From Ruminococcus sp. (lineage in GTDB: Bacteria > Bacillota > Clostridia > Oscillospirales > Ruminococcaceae): a stretch of DNA of 48,117 nt. The translations under genes and the position numbers were made by a program. Below are positions 18,101 to 25,963 of this stretch, in pieces. Below the pieces are notes generated by a model. It did no database searches and was not told the DNA's origin. It saw only the letters and a list, made by a program, of their open reading frames with translations. The stretch is from NCBI GenBank assembly GCA_017519145.1, contig JAFWTA010000060.1, positions 1 through 48,117 of the forward strand, given 5' to 3'. Numbering within the stretch: the first letter of the stretch is position 1; each line of letters opens with the position of its first letter.

Positions 18101-18880
18101 TCTGCCCAGCTCCTTGCGGACGTTCACATACATATCGTATGTATCCTTTATATAAGGAGTATCTATCTTTACGTTTTCAACATTTGTGAGGAATGTGGTG
18201 TGACGGCAGTGATCCGACCAGTAGGTGTCGATCATGCGTATCTCGGTTATAGTGGGGTTGCGCTTCTCCTCATTGCGGAAGTAATCCTGACAGAACTTGA
18301 TATCGTCGTAGTCCATGGCAAGTCCGAACTTGTCAACGAATGCATGGAGCCCGAAAGCGTTGAGGTTGATGAAGCCCTCAAGCTCCTCAACTGTTGTGGG
18401 GATATCGTAGTTTGTGTCAAGGGTCTTTACAGTCTCCAGTGAAGCCTCGCGGCTCTCAACGGGGTTGATGATATAAGCCTTGAGCTTTGCAAAGTCCTCG
18501 TCGGTGATAACGCCCGAGATTATATAAACTCTGGCATTTCTCACGCGGCAGCGCTCGCCCTGACGGAGTATCTGTATACACTGCTCACAGCTGTCGGCTC
18601 TCTGGTCGAACTGTCCGGGGAGGTACTCAACTGCGAATACGCGGTCGGACTCTGCCACCTGAGGAAGCTCGTCATATACCACGTCAACTGCGGGCTCGGA
18701 GAATACTGTGCTGATGGCAGCGTTGAAGTTCTCCTCGCTGAGCTTGTCTGCATCGTATCTGTTGAGGATACGGACGCCGGAAATGTTAAGTCTGAGAGCA
18801 GTTTTTATATCGCTGAGCACGGACTGTGCCTCAACTGCAAATTCAGGCTTTTTTTCAACGTAAATTCTGAATACGGACAT
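15176..18880 (-). CDS. purL: Phosphoribosylformylglycinamidine synthase, single-chain
   Basis: This 1234-residue enzyme converts FGAR, glutamine and ATP to FGAM in purine synthesis. It is the large, fused clostridial type, unlike the PurS/PurL/PurQ split of Bacillus. The synthetase half shows TYWSDHCRHTTFLT, FKNETHNHPTEIEPFGGAAT and FGAGGVSVAIGEL. The C-terminal glutaminase (about 990-1234) has the nucleophile in LMLGICNGFQAL (about 1073) and the His/Glu pair in PISHGEGRFV (about 1141). AAGGGAG lies 9 bases before ATG. It stands alone here; no other pur gene is in the window. Confidence 0.97.
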   Translation of the reverse strand: MSVFRIYVEKKPEFAVEAQSVLSDIKTALRLNISGVRILNRYDADKLSEENFNAAISTVFSEPAVDVVYDELPQVAESDRVFAVEYLPGQFDQRADSCEQCIQILRQGERCRVRNARVYIISGVITDEDFAKLKAYIINPVESREASLETVKTLDTNYDIPTTVEELEGFINLNAFGLHAFVDKFGLAMDYDDIKFCQDYFRNEEKRNPTITEIRMIDTYWSDHCRHTTFLTNVENVKIDTPYIKDTYDMYVNVRKELGRTDKPMTLMDLATLAAKKLKADGKLPDLDESEEINACSVKIKVDIDGEQEDWILMFKNETHNHPTEIEPFGGAATCLGGAIRDPLSGRSYVYQAMRVTGAANPLVPVEDTIAGKLPQRKITVGAANGYSSYGNQIGLATGHVAEVYHPGYVAKRMEIGAVLGAAPAENIRRERPVPGDIVILLGGKTGRDGCGGATGSSKSHTLESLESCGAEVQKGNPPEERKLQRLFRNPEVTKMIKRCNDFGAGGVSVAIGELTDGLVINLNAVPKKYDGLDGTEIAISESQERMAVVIAPEDLDKFMEEAAKENLEATLVADVVEEPRLKMNWNGNTIVDLSREFLNSNGAPKYTDIEIERPAFSSETVPADSAETWSQLMANLNVCSQKGLIEKFDSTIGAGTVLMPFGGVYQMTPSQAMAAKIPVLKGETNTCSLMGWGYNPDISEKSPYHGAMLAVIESIAKVVAAGGSYKKCWLTFQEYFERTQNDPTRWGKPMAALLGAFKAQLELECGSIGGKDSMSGTFENIDVPPTLVSFAVSTAMADKVVSTEFKEAGSTVITIVPEYDEHGLPKFDSIRDCFDKVEKIIADGRANAIWTNGYGGYAEGIAKMCFGNKIGFEFTSQPSADKLFKPCYGAFIIELNGDAKSGEEVLGKTIKDYKVICRDYTLSLDNLQRIWEGKLEPVFPCRIKTTDTTPQTYSSPNRIQLSASTKIAKPRVLIPVFPGTNCEYDTARAFEKAGAKPEVVVIRNLSAGDIEESVGYFERAVRRSEIIMIPGGFSGGDEPEGSGKFITAFFRNPKIKDAVHDLLRNRDGLMLGICNGFQALIKLGLVPYGEIIDMADDAPTLTFNTINRHQSMMVNTRIASNKSPWLYGCEVGDIHTVPISHGEGRFVAPASLIQQLAKNGQIATQYVDLDGNPTMDIRYNPNTSIEAIEGITSPDGRVFGKMGHSERKGSYICKNVQGEKDQKIFESGVKYFT

Positions 18881-18896
18881 AATTCAGTCTCCCTTC

Positions 18897-19034
18897 AAAT
18901 TAATGCATAATGCGTAATGCGTAATGCGTAATTATAGGTATCGGCTTTGCCGATAAGATCAGAAATAATTTTTCAGATATGTCGCTGTAAGGCGACACCG
19001 CAATTACGGATCACGAATTACGAATTACGAATTG
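18897..19034. repeat. Family B MITE-like repeat, full-length
   Basis: Inverted arms of TAATGCGTAATGCGTAATGC and its near-complement (ATTACGAATTACGAATT) flank a core with two hairpins, ATCGGCtttGCCGAT and GTCGCtgtaaGGCGAC. The core plan, a GTCGC..GCGAC hairpin between low-complexity inverted arms, is the same as family A although the arms differ. It fills the gap between mtaB and purL and carries no ORF. Confidence 0.8.
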
Positions 19035-19042
19035 GTAAAGCA

Positions 19043-20356
19043 TCAATAAATGTCATCGACTGCGCTGCCGAAGCAGCAGTCATGACCACACTCTTCTATT
19101 ATAACACTAATTATCTGATTACGCAAACTTTTTTCGGGATTTTTTCTCGAAATCTTTATTAATGTATAATCGGGTGCATATCCGAGGTGAAATTCTGGTG
19201 ATTTTTCGCGTTCAAAGAGTACGGGGACAGTCTTTCCCACCTGCGTGCGGAGGTACTCCTCCCTCTTTTCCGCGGCGGCAGCTGTCATCTCCTGCCAGCG
19301 CAGGGTCTTGACGCCCTCGGGCACCTGTCCGCTCATTTTGTCGGCTTTTGTGCCCTTTCTCCGCGAATATCTGAAAACGTGCACCTTCGCAAAGCCCACG
19401 CGGCGCACAAAGTCCACGGACTCGGCGTGATCCTCGTCGGTCTCCTGCGGAAATCCCACCATTACATCTGTGGTAAAGGAACAGTCGGGGAAGATGCTCC
19501 GTATGCGCTCTGTCAGGGCAAGATACTCCGCGGCGGTATATCGGCGGTTCATGGCTTTCAGCGTCCTCTCGCAGCCGCTCTGGAGGGACAGATGGAACTG
19601 CGGACAGAACTGCGGCAGGGCTCTCAGTCTCGTGAAGAGCTCCTCCGACATCATCTCGGGCTCCAGCGAACTGAGCCTTATGCGCTCTATGCCCTCTGTG
19701 GCGGCACATATCTCTGCGGCATCCGCAAGGTCCGCACCGAACTCCCTGCCGTAAAAGGCAAGATTTATGCCGGACAGGACTATCTCCTTCACGCCGCCCT
19801 CGGCAATGGCTCTCACCTCGCTGCGTAGAACGTCCAGCGGCTTTGAGCGGCACCGTCCCCTCGCATAGGGTATCATGCAGTATGAACAGAACTGGTTGCA
19901 GCCGTCCTGTATCTTCACAAAGGCGCGGGTATTGCTGTCAAAGCGGGTACACTTCAGGGGCTCGAAAATGTCACCTGAGCTGTAATCCGACAGCTCCACT
20001 ATCCGCCTGCGCTCCGAAAGGCAGCTCTGCACCATGCCCACTATCCTGCTCCTGTACTTTGTTCCCGCGATAATATCCGCCTCGGGAAGCTGCTCCGCCT
20101 CCTCGCGGTTTGCCTGCGGATAGCACCCTGTCAGTGCTATGACCGCATCGGGAAGCGCCGCCCTTGTCTTGCGAAGTGCCGCAAGAGCACGGCTGTCCCC
20201 CGATGAGGTGACGGTGCAGGAATTTATCACCACGGCATCGGCTCCCTCGGGAGAGTCGGCAATGGCAAAATCGGCTCCGCGGAAGAGCTCCTTCATGCAC
20301 TCGGTCTCGTAGTGGTTGACCTTACAGCCAAATGTTATAAAATATACTTTATACAT
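19043..20356 (-). CDS. mtaB: tRNA (t6A37) methylthiotransferase MtaB
   Basis: MtaB is a radical SAM enzyme that adds a methylthio group to t6A37 in tRNA. The N-terminal UPF0004 domain starts MYKVYFITFGCKVNHYETE, and the radical SAM cluster motif is CNQFCSYCMIPYARG (about 147-161). A C-terminal TRAM-like segment ends FEREKSPEFHLGYAPDY. The start at 20356 was preferred to an upstream Met at 20368, because the family begins with Y.V.F.TFGCKVN and GAGGAG falls between the two. The length of 437 residues is typical. It is monocistronic as far as can be seen. Confidence 0.94.
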   Translation of the reverse strand: MYKVYFITFGCKVNHYETECMKELFRGADFAIADSPEGADAVVINSCTVTSSGDSRALAALRKTRAALPDAVIALTGCYPQANREEAEQLPEADIIAGTKYRSRIVGMVQSCLSERRRIVELSDYSSGDIFEPLKCTRFDSNTRAFVKIQDGCNQFCSYCMIPYARGRCRSKPLDVLRSEVRAIAEGGVKEIVLSGINLAFYGREFGADLADAAEICAATEGIERIRLSSLEPEMMSEELFTRLRALPQFCPQFHLSLQSGCERTLKAMNRRYTAAEYLALTERIRSIFPDCSFTTDVMVGFPQETDEDHAESVDFVRRVGFAKVHVFRYSRRKGTKADKMSGQVPEGVKTLRWQEMTAAAAEKREEYLRTQVGKTVPVLFEREKSPEFHLGYAPDYTLIKISRKNPEKSLRNQIISVIIEECGHDCCFGSAVDDIY

Positions 20357-20531
20357 AATTCTCCTCATTTTTGCTATTTGTCGGAAGATACGTCACTTTC
20401 CCCTCACTGGAATTGTGCACAATTATTACTCTCTGTTTTTATGCACTGTTAATAGATTATCCTCTATTAATAAAAAACGCCGCCCCTATATCAATCATAT
20501 ATACCAAAATGACGAAAATTCCAAAAATGGC

Positions 20532-20560
20532 TTGACAGCGCCGATTAGAAGTGCTATTAT
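20532..20560 (+). promoter_or_regulatory. Sigma-A promoter for the HPr-like gene
   Basis: TTGACA (20532-20537), a 17-base spacer and TATTAT (20555-20560) lie about 90 bases upstream of the start codon. The strong promoter and tight terminator suggest a well-expressed single-gene transcript. Confidence 0.8.
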
Positions 20561-20651
20561 ATAACTGCGGTCGGGAAAAGCCGCATGAAAAAGAAATAAA
20601 CAAGAAAAAATCCATTCGCACACCCGTACATCTGAAAACAGGAGGTAAAGT

Positions 20652-20882
20652 ATGACTAAAACAACTGTTAATCTTCAGGCAATCAATGACGTAAAGGAAT
20701 TCGTCAACATCGTTATGAAGTATGATTTCGATATTGACCTCGTTTCCGGAAGATATGCTATCGACGCAAAGTCGATCATGGGTATCTTCAGCCTCGACCT
20801 CTCAAAGCCTATCCAGCTGAATGCACACACAGATGACGCTGACAAGTTCCTCAAAGAGATCGATAAGTTTATCGTAAAGTAA
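20652..20882 (+). CDS. HPr-family protein lacking the phosphorylatable histidine
   Basis: This 76-residue protein aligns along its whole length with HPr, the phosphocarrier of the PTS. In HPr the active-site sequence is GIHARPA with His15; here the same position reads DVKEFVN with Lys15, so PEP-dependent phosphotransfer is not expected. The regulatory serine region KSIMGIFSL (Ser41) is kept. This resembles Bacillus Crh, which lost His15 but keeps Ser46 and acts in catabolite control. A Crh-like regulatory role is inferred. ATG follows AGGAGGTAAAGT. It has its own promoter and terminator. Confidence 0.85.
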   Translation: MTKTTVNLQAINDVKEFVNIVMKYDFDIDLVSGRYAIDAKSIMGIFSLDLSKPIQLNAHTDDADKFLKEIDKFIVK

Positions 20883-20892
20883 GATAAATAAC

Positions 20893-20944
20893 AAAAAAAG
20901 CAAAAGGGATATGTTCCGTAAGGAATGTATCCCTTTTCTTTTTT
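20893..20944. terminator. Bidirectional terminator after the HPr-like gene
   Basis: AAAAGGGATAtgTTCC-GTAA-GGAAtgTATCCCTTTT is followed by a T-run, with an A-run on the left side. It ends the plus-strand HPr-like transcript and can also act on the converging lipoprotein transcript, whose stop codon is at 20943. Confidence 0.88.
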
Positions 20945-21629
20945 ATTCTGCATATATCTCGCGGATGATATCGCCGTTATTGGCGTCTATATATACCTCG
21001 CTGACGCTTCCGTCATTGACGGGGACCGCCCATGTAAGAACAGGTCCGTCTGTGATGATAAGCTCCGGCTCTGCACCCTTGTCGGTCCTGTACTTGTCCG
21101 CGGCACACTTCACAGCCTCGGCTGCGCTTACCTTCGGCTTGGTGCTGAAGCCCCAGAGATCGGTATAATGGCTGTTGAGCACTACTGCCCTGCTGCCCTC
21201 GTCATAGTCCACCATAAGCTCCACATAGCCTGCAAGCATACCGTCGCAGTACTGGTCAAATTTGTAGCTCAGCTTGTGGTTATACTCCGTAACGCCGCTG
21301 TACTGAAGCTCGCTGTATACGTCGATATATCCCATTATCTGAGAATATGAGGCGATAAGGTCAAGGGCTTCCCTCTCGTTGTTCACAGGATCGTCGCTGA
21401 GGACTCCCTGTATTATCTTCACCTCGTCGGTCTCCTCATCTCTGGTGACGTAGACCTGTGCCTCGCCGCTCATGGGAGTTATATCCTCAAGGGTCCTCTG
21501 CTCCACCGCCCATGACTCGGGTCTGTCGGCAGTTCCGCTGCCCTTGCGCGAACGGGAATTTCCCGAACAGCCGCTCAGCATTACTGCCGCAGCAGTAACG
21601 GCAGCTGCCGCAATAATCATCTTTTTCAT
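20943..21629 (-). CDS. Lipoprotein with PepSY-like C-terminus
   Basis: This 228-residue protein has a type II signal peptide, MKKMIIAAAAVTAAAVMLSG followed by Cys, with the lipobox LSGC, and is probably anchored outside the cell membrane. The C-terminal part (AAEAVKCAADKY ... VYIDANNGDIIREIY, about 165-227) resembles the PepSY/YycI-type fold, often seen in extracellular inhibitors or sensors. This is a weak match made by eye. It lies 18 bases after another lipoprotein gene, likely in one operon with it. No partner kinase or peptidase is nearby, so its role is unknown. Confidence 0.7.
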   Translation of the reverse strand: MKKMIIAAAAVTAAAVMLSGCSGNSRSRKGSGTADRPESWAVEQRTLEDITPMSGEAQVYVTRDEETDEVKIIQGVLSDDPVNNEREALDLIASYSQIMGYIDVYSELQYSGVTEYNHKLSYKFDQYCDGMLAGYVELMVDYDEGSRAVVLNSHYTDLWGFSTKPKVSAAEAVKCAADKYRTDKGAEPELIITDGPVLTWAVPVNDGSVSEVYIDANNGDIIREIYAE

Positions 21630-21647
21630 GTCAGCACCTTCATTCCG

Positions 21648-22253
21648 TTATTGTCTGTTATAGTAATCTATACCGCCGTTGGGACGGAAATACGTCCTTA
21701 TATAGCCGTCTGTGGACAGTATGACGAACTCGTTGGTATCCTCTATATAGTATACTCCGTCGCCGTCCTCTGCCTCGGTCTTGTGAAGTGCCGAGGAGTT
21801 GTTGATAACGTCGCTGGCGCCCTTTTCGTACTCGGCTGCCGAAGCATAGTCAAAATCACCGTCAAACTCCGAACCGTGCTTCTCGAAATGCTGGTTGAGG
21901 AGCTTTTTACTGCGGAAGTGATACTCAACATAGGTGCCGTCATCGCTGTCAAATACCGCCGTGGTGGTAGTCGTATCGGTATATTCCTCGGAAGAAGCGG
22001 TCTTTTTGTTTTTATTCTTGCTCTTTTTGGTAGTTGTTACGCTGTCCTCATCTGCGGCGGAGGTGGTCTTCTTCGCCTTTTTCGTGGTGGTCTGAGCCTT
22101 GGTGGTCCACTCAACTATCCCCTCGGTGGTCGTTACTGTCTCTGTACGGGACCTCTCGATGTAGCTCTCATTGTGGTCAGTGCAGCCGCTGAGCATTGAT
22201 GCCGCTATGACTGCCGCTGCCGATATTACGGCAAAAAACTTTATATCTTTCAT
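21648..22253 (-). CDS. Lipoprotein with Thr/Lys-rich linker, unknown function
   Basis: This 201-residue protein has a lipoprotein signal (MKDIKFFAVISAAAVIAASM, then LSGC). Residues about 40-110 are a low-complexity Thr/Lys segment (TTTKKSKNKNKKT) that probably spans the cell wall. A small C-terminal domain (about 112-201, YVEYHFRSKKLLNQHFEKHG) follows, not recognised with certainty. The start at 22253 was chosen for the signal peptide and the AGGAGGTCAG before it; an upstream in-frame extension would run through the promoter. It is first in a two-gene unit with the downstream lipoprotein. Confidence 0.7.
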   Translation of the reverse strand: MKDIKFFAVISAAAVIAASMLSGCTDHNESYIERSRTETVTTTEGIVEWTTKAQTTTKKAKKTTSAADEDSVTTTKKSKNKNKKTASSEEYTDTTTTTAVFDSDDGTYVEYHFRSKKLLNQHFEKHGSEFDGDFDYASAAEYEKGASDVINNSSALHKTEAEDGDGVYYIEDTNEFVILSTDGYIRTYFRPNGGIDYYNRQ

Positions 22254-22286
22254 TTTCTGACCTCCTATCATAGCTCTTGTAAATAC

Positions 22287-22315
22287 ATTATACAGCAACT
22301 CAGCAAAAATATCAA
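22287..22315 (-). promoter_or_regulatory. Sigma-A promoter for the lipoprotein pair
   Basis: On the minus strand there is TTGATA (22310-22315), a 17-base spacer and TATAAT (22287-22292), about 33 bases before the start codon at 22253. Confidence 0.8.
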
Positions 22316-22410
22316 GCAAAAAATTGGTTTCCCTTTTATTGCGAAACGGAAACAATCCGCCTTTGTCCTATAAGTCAAAAAACCATATAAAAATTTGTTG
22401 CAAACGATAA

Positions 22411-22439
22411 TTGATACTTCGCCGCCGATATGCTATAAT
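22411..22439 (+). promoter_or_regulatory. Sigma-A promoter for the degenerate GGDEF gene
   Basis: TTGATA (22411-22416), a 17-base spacer and TATAAT (22434-22439) lie 35 bases upstream of the start codon. It is divergent from the lipoprotein promoter about 100 bases away. Confidence 0.8.
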
Positions 22440-22473
22440 AAAATATGAACAACTTTTGAACGGAGGCTGTGCT

Positions 22474-23241
22474 ATGGTCGCAGGTATCATTGACAGTGTT
22501 AATAATTCCCGTTTCTGGGAGGAGTCTATCGGAGAAGCCTTCGAGTGCGTTCTGGCTGCCGATGCGGCAGCTCTCCCCGACTGTGATATAATCCTCGTTT
22601 CCGAGGAGTATTGCAGCGGCTCCATAGGCTCCGTCATCAGCAGTATCCGCAGCTCGGAAAGGCTGAGGCTCGTCCCTGCCGCCGCTGTCACCCCGGACAC
22701 AAGCGGCGAAAATCAGGAGATACTCCTTGCCATGGGCTTCGACGATATAATCCGTCTCCCCCTCTGCGGTCAGCTGCTCCTGAGAAGGGTCAGGGCACTG
22801 AACGCTCTCCCTCCCCGTGAGGACTCCGACAGCGAGGTGTCCTTTGAAAAGCTTCTCGCCATGAGAGACCGCGATACGGGCGCTTTCTGCGTCCGCTCCA
22901 AGGACTTCGCCAACATTTTCCGCTTCGTCATGAGGATACTGGAAAGAACGGGAAAGTCAGCTCAGATGCTGGTCATGTCGGTCTCCTGCGGCAATAGCCG
23001 CTCCTCTGCCGCCCGCCATAAGGTCATGCACACCCTTTCCGAAGCGGTAAGGCTCTGCCTCCGCAGAGGTGATATGGCTTCGGTCTGCGGTGACGACAGC
23101 GTGATAGTGCTCCTTATCGGTGCCGATGACAGCGGCGGACATCTGGTGGCAAGCCGTATCGTAAGCAGCTTTTACAGCGAATGCGACGACGATGCCTTTG
23201 AGCTCAGCTACGATATCAGAGAAGTCGGCGGCGGTCAGTAA
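22474..23241 (+). CDS. Degenerate receiver plus degenerate GGDEF protein
   Basis: This 255-residue cytoplasmic protein looks like a response regulator joined to a diguanylate-cyclase domain, with both active sites lost. Residues 1-115 follow the receiver plan (DCDIILVSEEY, LLAMGFDDIIRLPL) but the phospho-acceptor Asp is replaced after DIILV. Residues about 120-255 follow the GGDEF plan (RDRDTGAFCVRSKDF near 132, then RRGDMASVCGDDSVIVLL), where GGDEF reads CGDDS. Cyclase activity is therefore not expected. A role in binding a nucleotide or partner is inferred. The start uses CGGAGG 7 bases upstream. It is monocistronic with a good terminator. Confidence 0.65.
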   Translation: MVAGIIDSVNNSRFWEESIGEAFECVLAADAAALPDCDIILVSEEYCSGSIGSVISSIRSSERLRLVPAAAVTPDTSGENQEILLAMGFDDIIRLPLCGQLLLRRVRALNALPPREDSDSEVSFEKLLAMRDRDTGAFCVRSKDFANIFRFVMRILERTGKSAQMLVMSVSCGNSRSSAARHKVMHTLSEAVRLCLRRGDMASVCGDDSVIVLLIGADDSGGHLVASRIVSSFYSECDDDAFELSYDIREVGGGQ

Positions 23242-23256
23242 ACAGAATAGTTATTG

Positions 23257-23284
23257 CGGGCGGATGATTTCCGCCCGTTTTTTC
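23257..23284 (+). terminator. Terminator of the degenerate GGDEF gene
   Basis: CGGGCGGA-TGATT-TCCGCCCG is followed by TTTTTT and begins 16 bases after the stop codon. Confidence 0.88.
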
Positions 23285-23308
23285 AGCCTGCTCCGTATTT
23301 ACGCATTA

Positions 23309-25123
23309 TCAGACCGGCTTTATGTCAAAGCGCTCCAGCCAGTAGTTCAGCTGTAAGAAATAGGCTATGGTCTGAGGCAGGTTCATGAGCTGACCGTACC
23401 ACTGCACATTGTACTCATGGCGCAGGAGACGCTCAAGCTCCTCACGCTTCACAAGCTCTGTGAGCCGTCCGCCGCTGTCAAGTACGCTCCGCAGCTTCGC
23501 CGTCACAATGTCCAGAAATACAGGGTCGTGGGTCTTGGGGTAGGGGCTCTTTTTCCGCCACAGCACCTTCTCGGGCAGCCATTCCTTCATGGCTTCACGG
23601 AGAAGCCCCTTTTCCCTGCCCTTGTAGTCCTTGTACTCCCACGGCACGTTGTACAGATACTCTGCTATGCGGTAATCGCAGAAAGGCACCCTGACCTCCA
23701 GTCCGCTGTACATGGACATCCTGTCCTTGCGGTCAAGGAGAGTCTGCATGAACCAGTGGAAATTCAGCTGGGTCATCTCCCTCATGCGGTACTCAAGGGG
23801 ACTGTCATCGGGCAGCTTCATGGCGTAGTCCGCTGTCCTTCGGTAGGCAGAGTAGACATAGTCCCCGGCGTCTATCTCCCGTGCATACCTGTCGCAGAGG
23901 AAGCGGCTGCGGCAGGCTGTGCTCTGCGCCCACGGAAATCCGTCGGTCATGCGGATATCCTCGTCCCTGTACCACGGATAGCCCCCGAATATCTCGTCGG
24001 CACACTCTCCCGAAAGGGCGACTGTGCCGTATTTTTTTATCTCGCGGCAGAACAGCAGCATGGATGAGTCCACGTCTGCCATGCCCGGAAGTCCGCGCGC
24101 TTCCACCGCATCATCAAGAGCCTTTGCAAGGTCGGCAGTGTCAAGGACGATGTTATGGTGGTCGGTGCCGAGATATTCAGCCATGCAGGCAATGTACTCG
24201 GGGTCGCTGTCGGGCTGGAAATGGCTGCTGCGGAAGTACCTCTCATTGTTGCGGTAGTCCACGGACAGGGTGGTGAGCTGCCTGCCCTGCTTTTTCAGCT
24301 CCGCTGCCGCCACGGAGGAGATGAGGCTGGAGTCAAGTCCTCCCGAAAGAAAGGTACACACAGGCACATCCGACACAAGCTGACGCCTTATGGAGTCCAG
24401 AACCAGCTCGCGGACGTGCTCGGCAGTGTCCTCAAAGCTCTCGTGGAGCTCGTATGCCCTCAGCCGCCAGTACTCCCAAAGCTCCAGCCCCTCAGCGGTG
24501 TAGTATCCGCACCAGCCCGGCTTTACCTCCTTTACGCCGCGGATAACACCGCAGCCCATTGTCCGTCCCGGCGCCATGAGAAGAAGCTCCGCCGCCCCCT
24601 CTGCATCTATCTCATGGGGAACGAGAGGATGCTCCAGCAGGGAGGGCAGCTCCGAGGCGAAGATGAGCCGTGTTCCCGTATCATAGTAAAACAGGGGCTT
24701 CACGCCTATCCTGTCCCGTGCAAGGAACAGGCGGTGCTCCTCCTCGTCCCAGACCGCAAGGGCGAATATGCCGTTGAACCTGTCAACGCAGGTGCTTCCC
24801 CATTTTATGTAGCTTTTCAGAACTACCTCGGTGTCGGAACGGGTGGTTAAATCAAAGTCGCCTGCAAGCTCACGGCGAAGCTCCTCAGTGTTGTACAGCT
24901 CACCGTTGTAGACTATGGTGTACCGCCCGAAGCTCATGGGCTGTCTGCCGCCGTCGATGTCAATAACAGCCAGCCGCGTATGGATAAGGGCTGCCTGCCG
25001 CTTCAGCACCATGCCCCGCTGGTCGGGTCCCCTCCGCAGCAGGGCGTGCTGCATTTTTTCGTATATCTTCATGTCCTCGCGCATATCCTCAATGAAGCTG
25101 ACAGCTCCTGCAATTCCGCACAT
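23309..25123 (-). CDS. asnB: Asparagine synthetase, glutamine-hydrolysing
   Basis: AsnB makes asparagine from aspartate, glutamine and ATP. The 604-residue protein starts MCGIAGAVSF with the catalytic N-terminal Cys2 of the class II glutaminase. The synthetase half has the PP-loop FLSGGLDSSLISS (about 260) and SGECADEIFGGYPWYR (about 370). The length fits the family. GGTGGAGGAGAGAT precedes ATG. It appears to be a single-gene transcript converging on the GGDEF-like gene. No anomalies were seen. Confidence 0.95.
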   Translation of the reverse strand: MCGIAGAVSFIEDMREDMKIYEKMQHALLRRGPDQRGMVLKRQAALIHTRLAVIDIDGGRQPMSFGRYTIVYNGELYNTEELRRELAGDFDLTTRSDTEVVLKSYIKWGSTCVDRFNGIFALAVWDEEEHRLFLARDRIGVKPLFYYDTGTRLIFASELPSLLEHPLVPHEIDAEGAAELLLMAPGRTMGCGVIRGVKEVKPGWCGYYTAEGLELWEYWRLRAYELHESFEDTAEHVRELVLDSIRRQLVSDVPVCTFLSGGLDSSLISSVAAAELKKQGRQLTTLSVDYRNNERYFRSSHFQPDSDPEYIACMAEYLGTDHHNIVLDTADLAKALDDAVEARGLPGMADVDSSMLLFCREIKKYGTVALSGECADEIFGGYPWYRDEDIRMTDGFPWAQSTACRSRFLCDRYAREIDAGDYVYSAYRRTADYAMKLPDDSPLEYRMREMTQLNFHWFMQTLLDRKDRMSMYSGLEVRVPFCDYRIAEYLYNVPWEYKDYKGREKGLLREAMKEWLPEKVLWRKKSPYPKTHDPVFLDIVTAKLRSVLDSGGRLTELVKREELERLLRHEYNVQWYGQLMNLPQTIAYFLQLNYWLERFDIKPV

Positions 25124-25181
25124 ATCTCTCCTCCACCGCTTTTCGGCATACGGTACGCCGTTTTGTCAGTATCATTATATG

Positions 25182-25211
25182 AAAAAGACCTCCGCTCGGT
25201 TACGGAGGTCT
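25182..25211 (-). terminator. Terminator of the nuclease-cca-pflA operon
   Basis: On the minus strand AGACCTCCG-TAACCGAG-CGGAGGTCT is followed by TTTTT. It begins about nine bases after the pflA stop codon. Confidence 0.88.
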
Positions 25212-25219
25212 GCGTTTAT

Positions 25220-25963
25220 TCACTTCTGTTTGCGGAGTCCCGACTTTATGCCGTCCATTATGATGTCACGCGCCCTGATGGCTTCCTCCTTGGTAAGGGG
25301 AGGGGTATCCCCCAAGGGATATTCAAGCCCCAGCTCGGCGTATTTCGGCTTAGCCATATCATGATAGGGCAGTACGTCCAGAGCCTTGATATTGCTGAGA
25401 GTGGAGAGAAACTCCCCCAGCGCAAAAAGCTCCTCGTACTTATCGGTGATGCCCGGCACTACCACATGGCGTATCCACACCGGTATGCCCATATCGCGGA
25501 TATGCTCCGCAAAGGCAAGTATATTGCGGTTTCCCTTGCCTGTCAGCCGCTTGTGCTCCTCGTCATCTATGTGCTTTATGTCAAGCATGACAAGGTCGGT
25601 GTACTTCAGGGCTTCGTCTATCTTTTCATGGTGGGCAGGGTCATATACCCCTGCGGAGGTGTCAAGACAGGTGTGTACCCCTTTGCTCTTTGCAAGGGCG
25701 AACAGCTCCGCAAGAAACTCGGGCTGTGCCAGCGGCTCGCCGCCTGTTGCGGTTATGCCTCCAGACTTCAGGAACTCCTTATATGAGTCGTACTCCTTCA
25801 TGAGCTCCTCTGCCGTTACCTCTCTGCCCCCAGAAAAGTCCCATGTATCGGGATTGTGGCAGTATTTACACCTCAGCGGACAGCCCTGAAAGAATACCAC
25901 GAAGCGGACTCCGGGTCCGTCTACCGTTCCGAAGCTCTCCGTTGAATGTATGCGTCCTTTCAT
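25220..25963 (-). CDS. pflA: Pyruvate formate-lyase activating enzyme
   Basis: PflA is a radical SAM enzyme that installs the glycyl radical on pyruvate formate-lyase under anaerobic conditions. The 247-residue protein starts MKGRIHSTESFGTVDGPGVR and has the cluster motif CPLRCKYCHNPDTW (about 29-42). The start at 25963 overlaps the cca stop as ATGA; an in-frame GTG nine bases upstream is less likely because the family starts M.GRIHS. No pfl gene is in the window, so its substrate protein is encoded elsewhere. It is last in the operon with cca. Confidence 0.93.
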   Translation of the reverse strand: MKGRIHSTESFGTVDGPGVRFVVFFQGCPLRCKYCHNPDTWDFSGGREVTAEELMKEYDSYKEFLKSGGITATGGEPLAQPEFLAELFALAKSKGVHTCLDTSAGVYDPAHHEKIDEALKYTDLVMLDIKHIDDEEHKRLTGKGNRNILAFAEHIRDMGIPVWIRHVVVPGITDKYEELFALGEFLSTLSNIKALDVLPYHDMAKPKYAELGLEYPLGDTPPLTKEEAIRARDIIMDGIKSGLRKQK

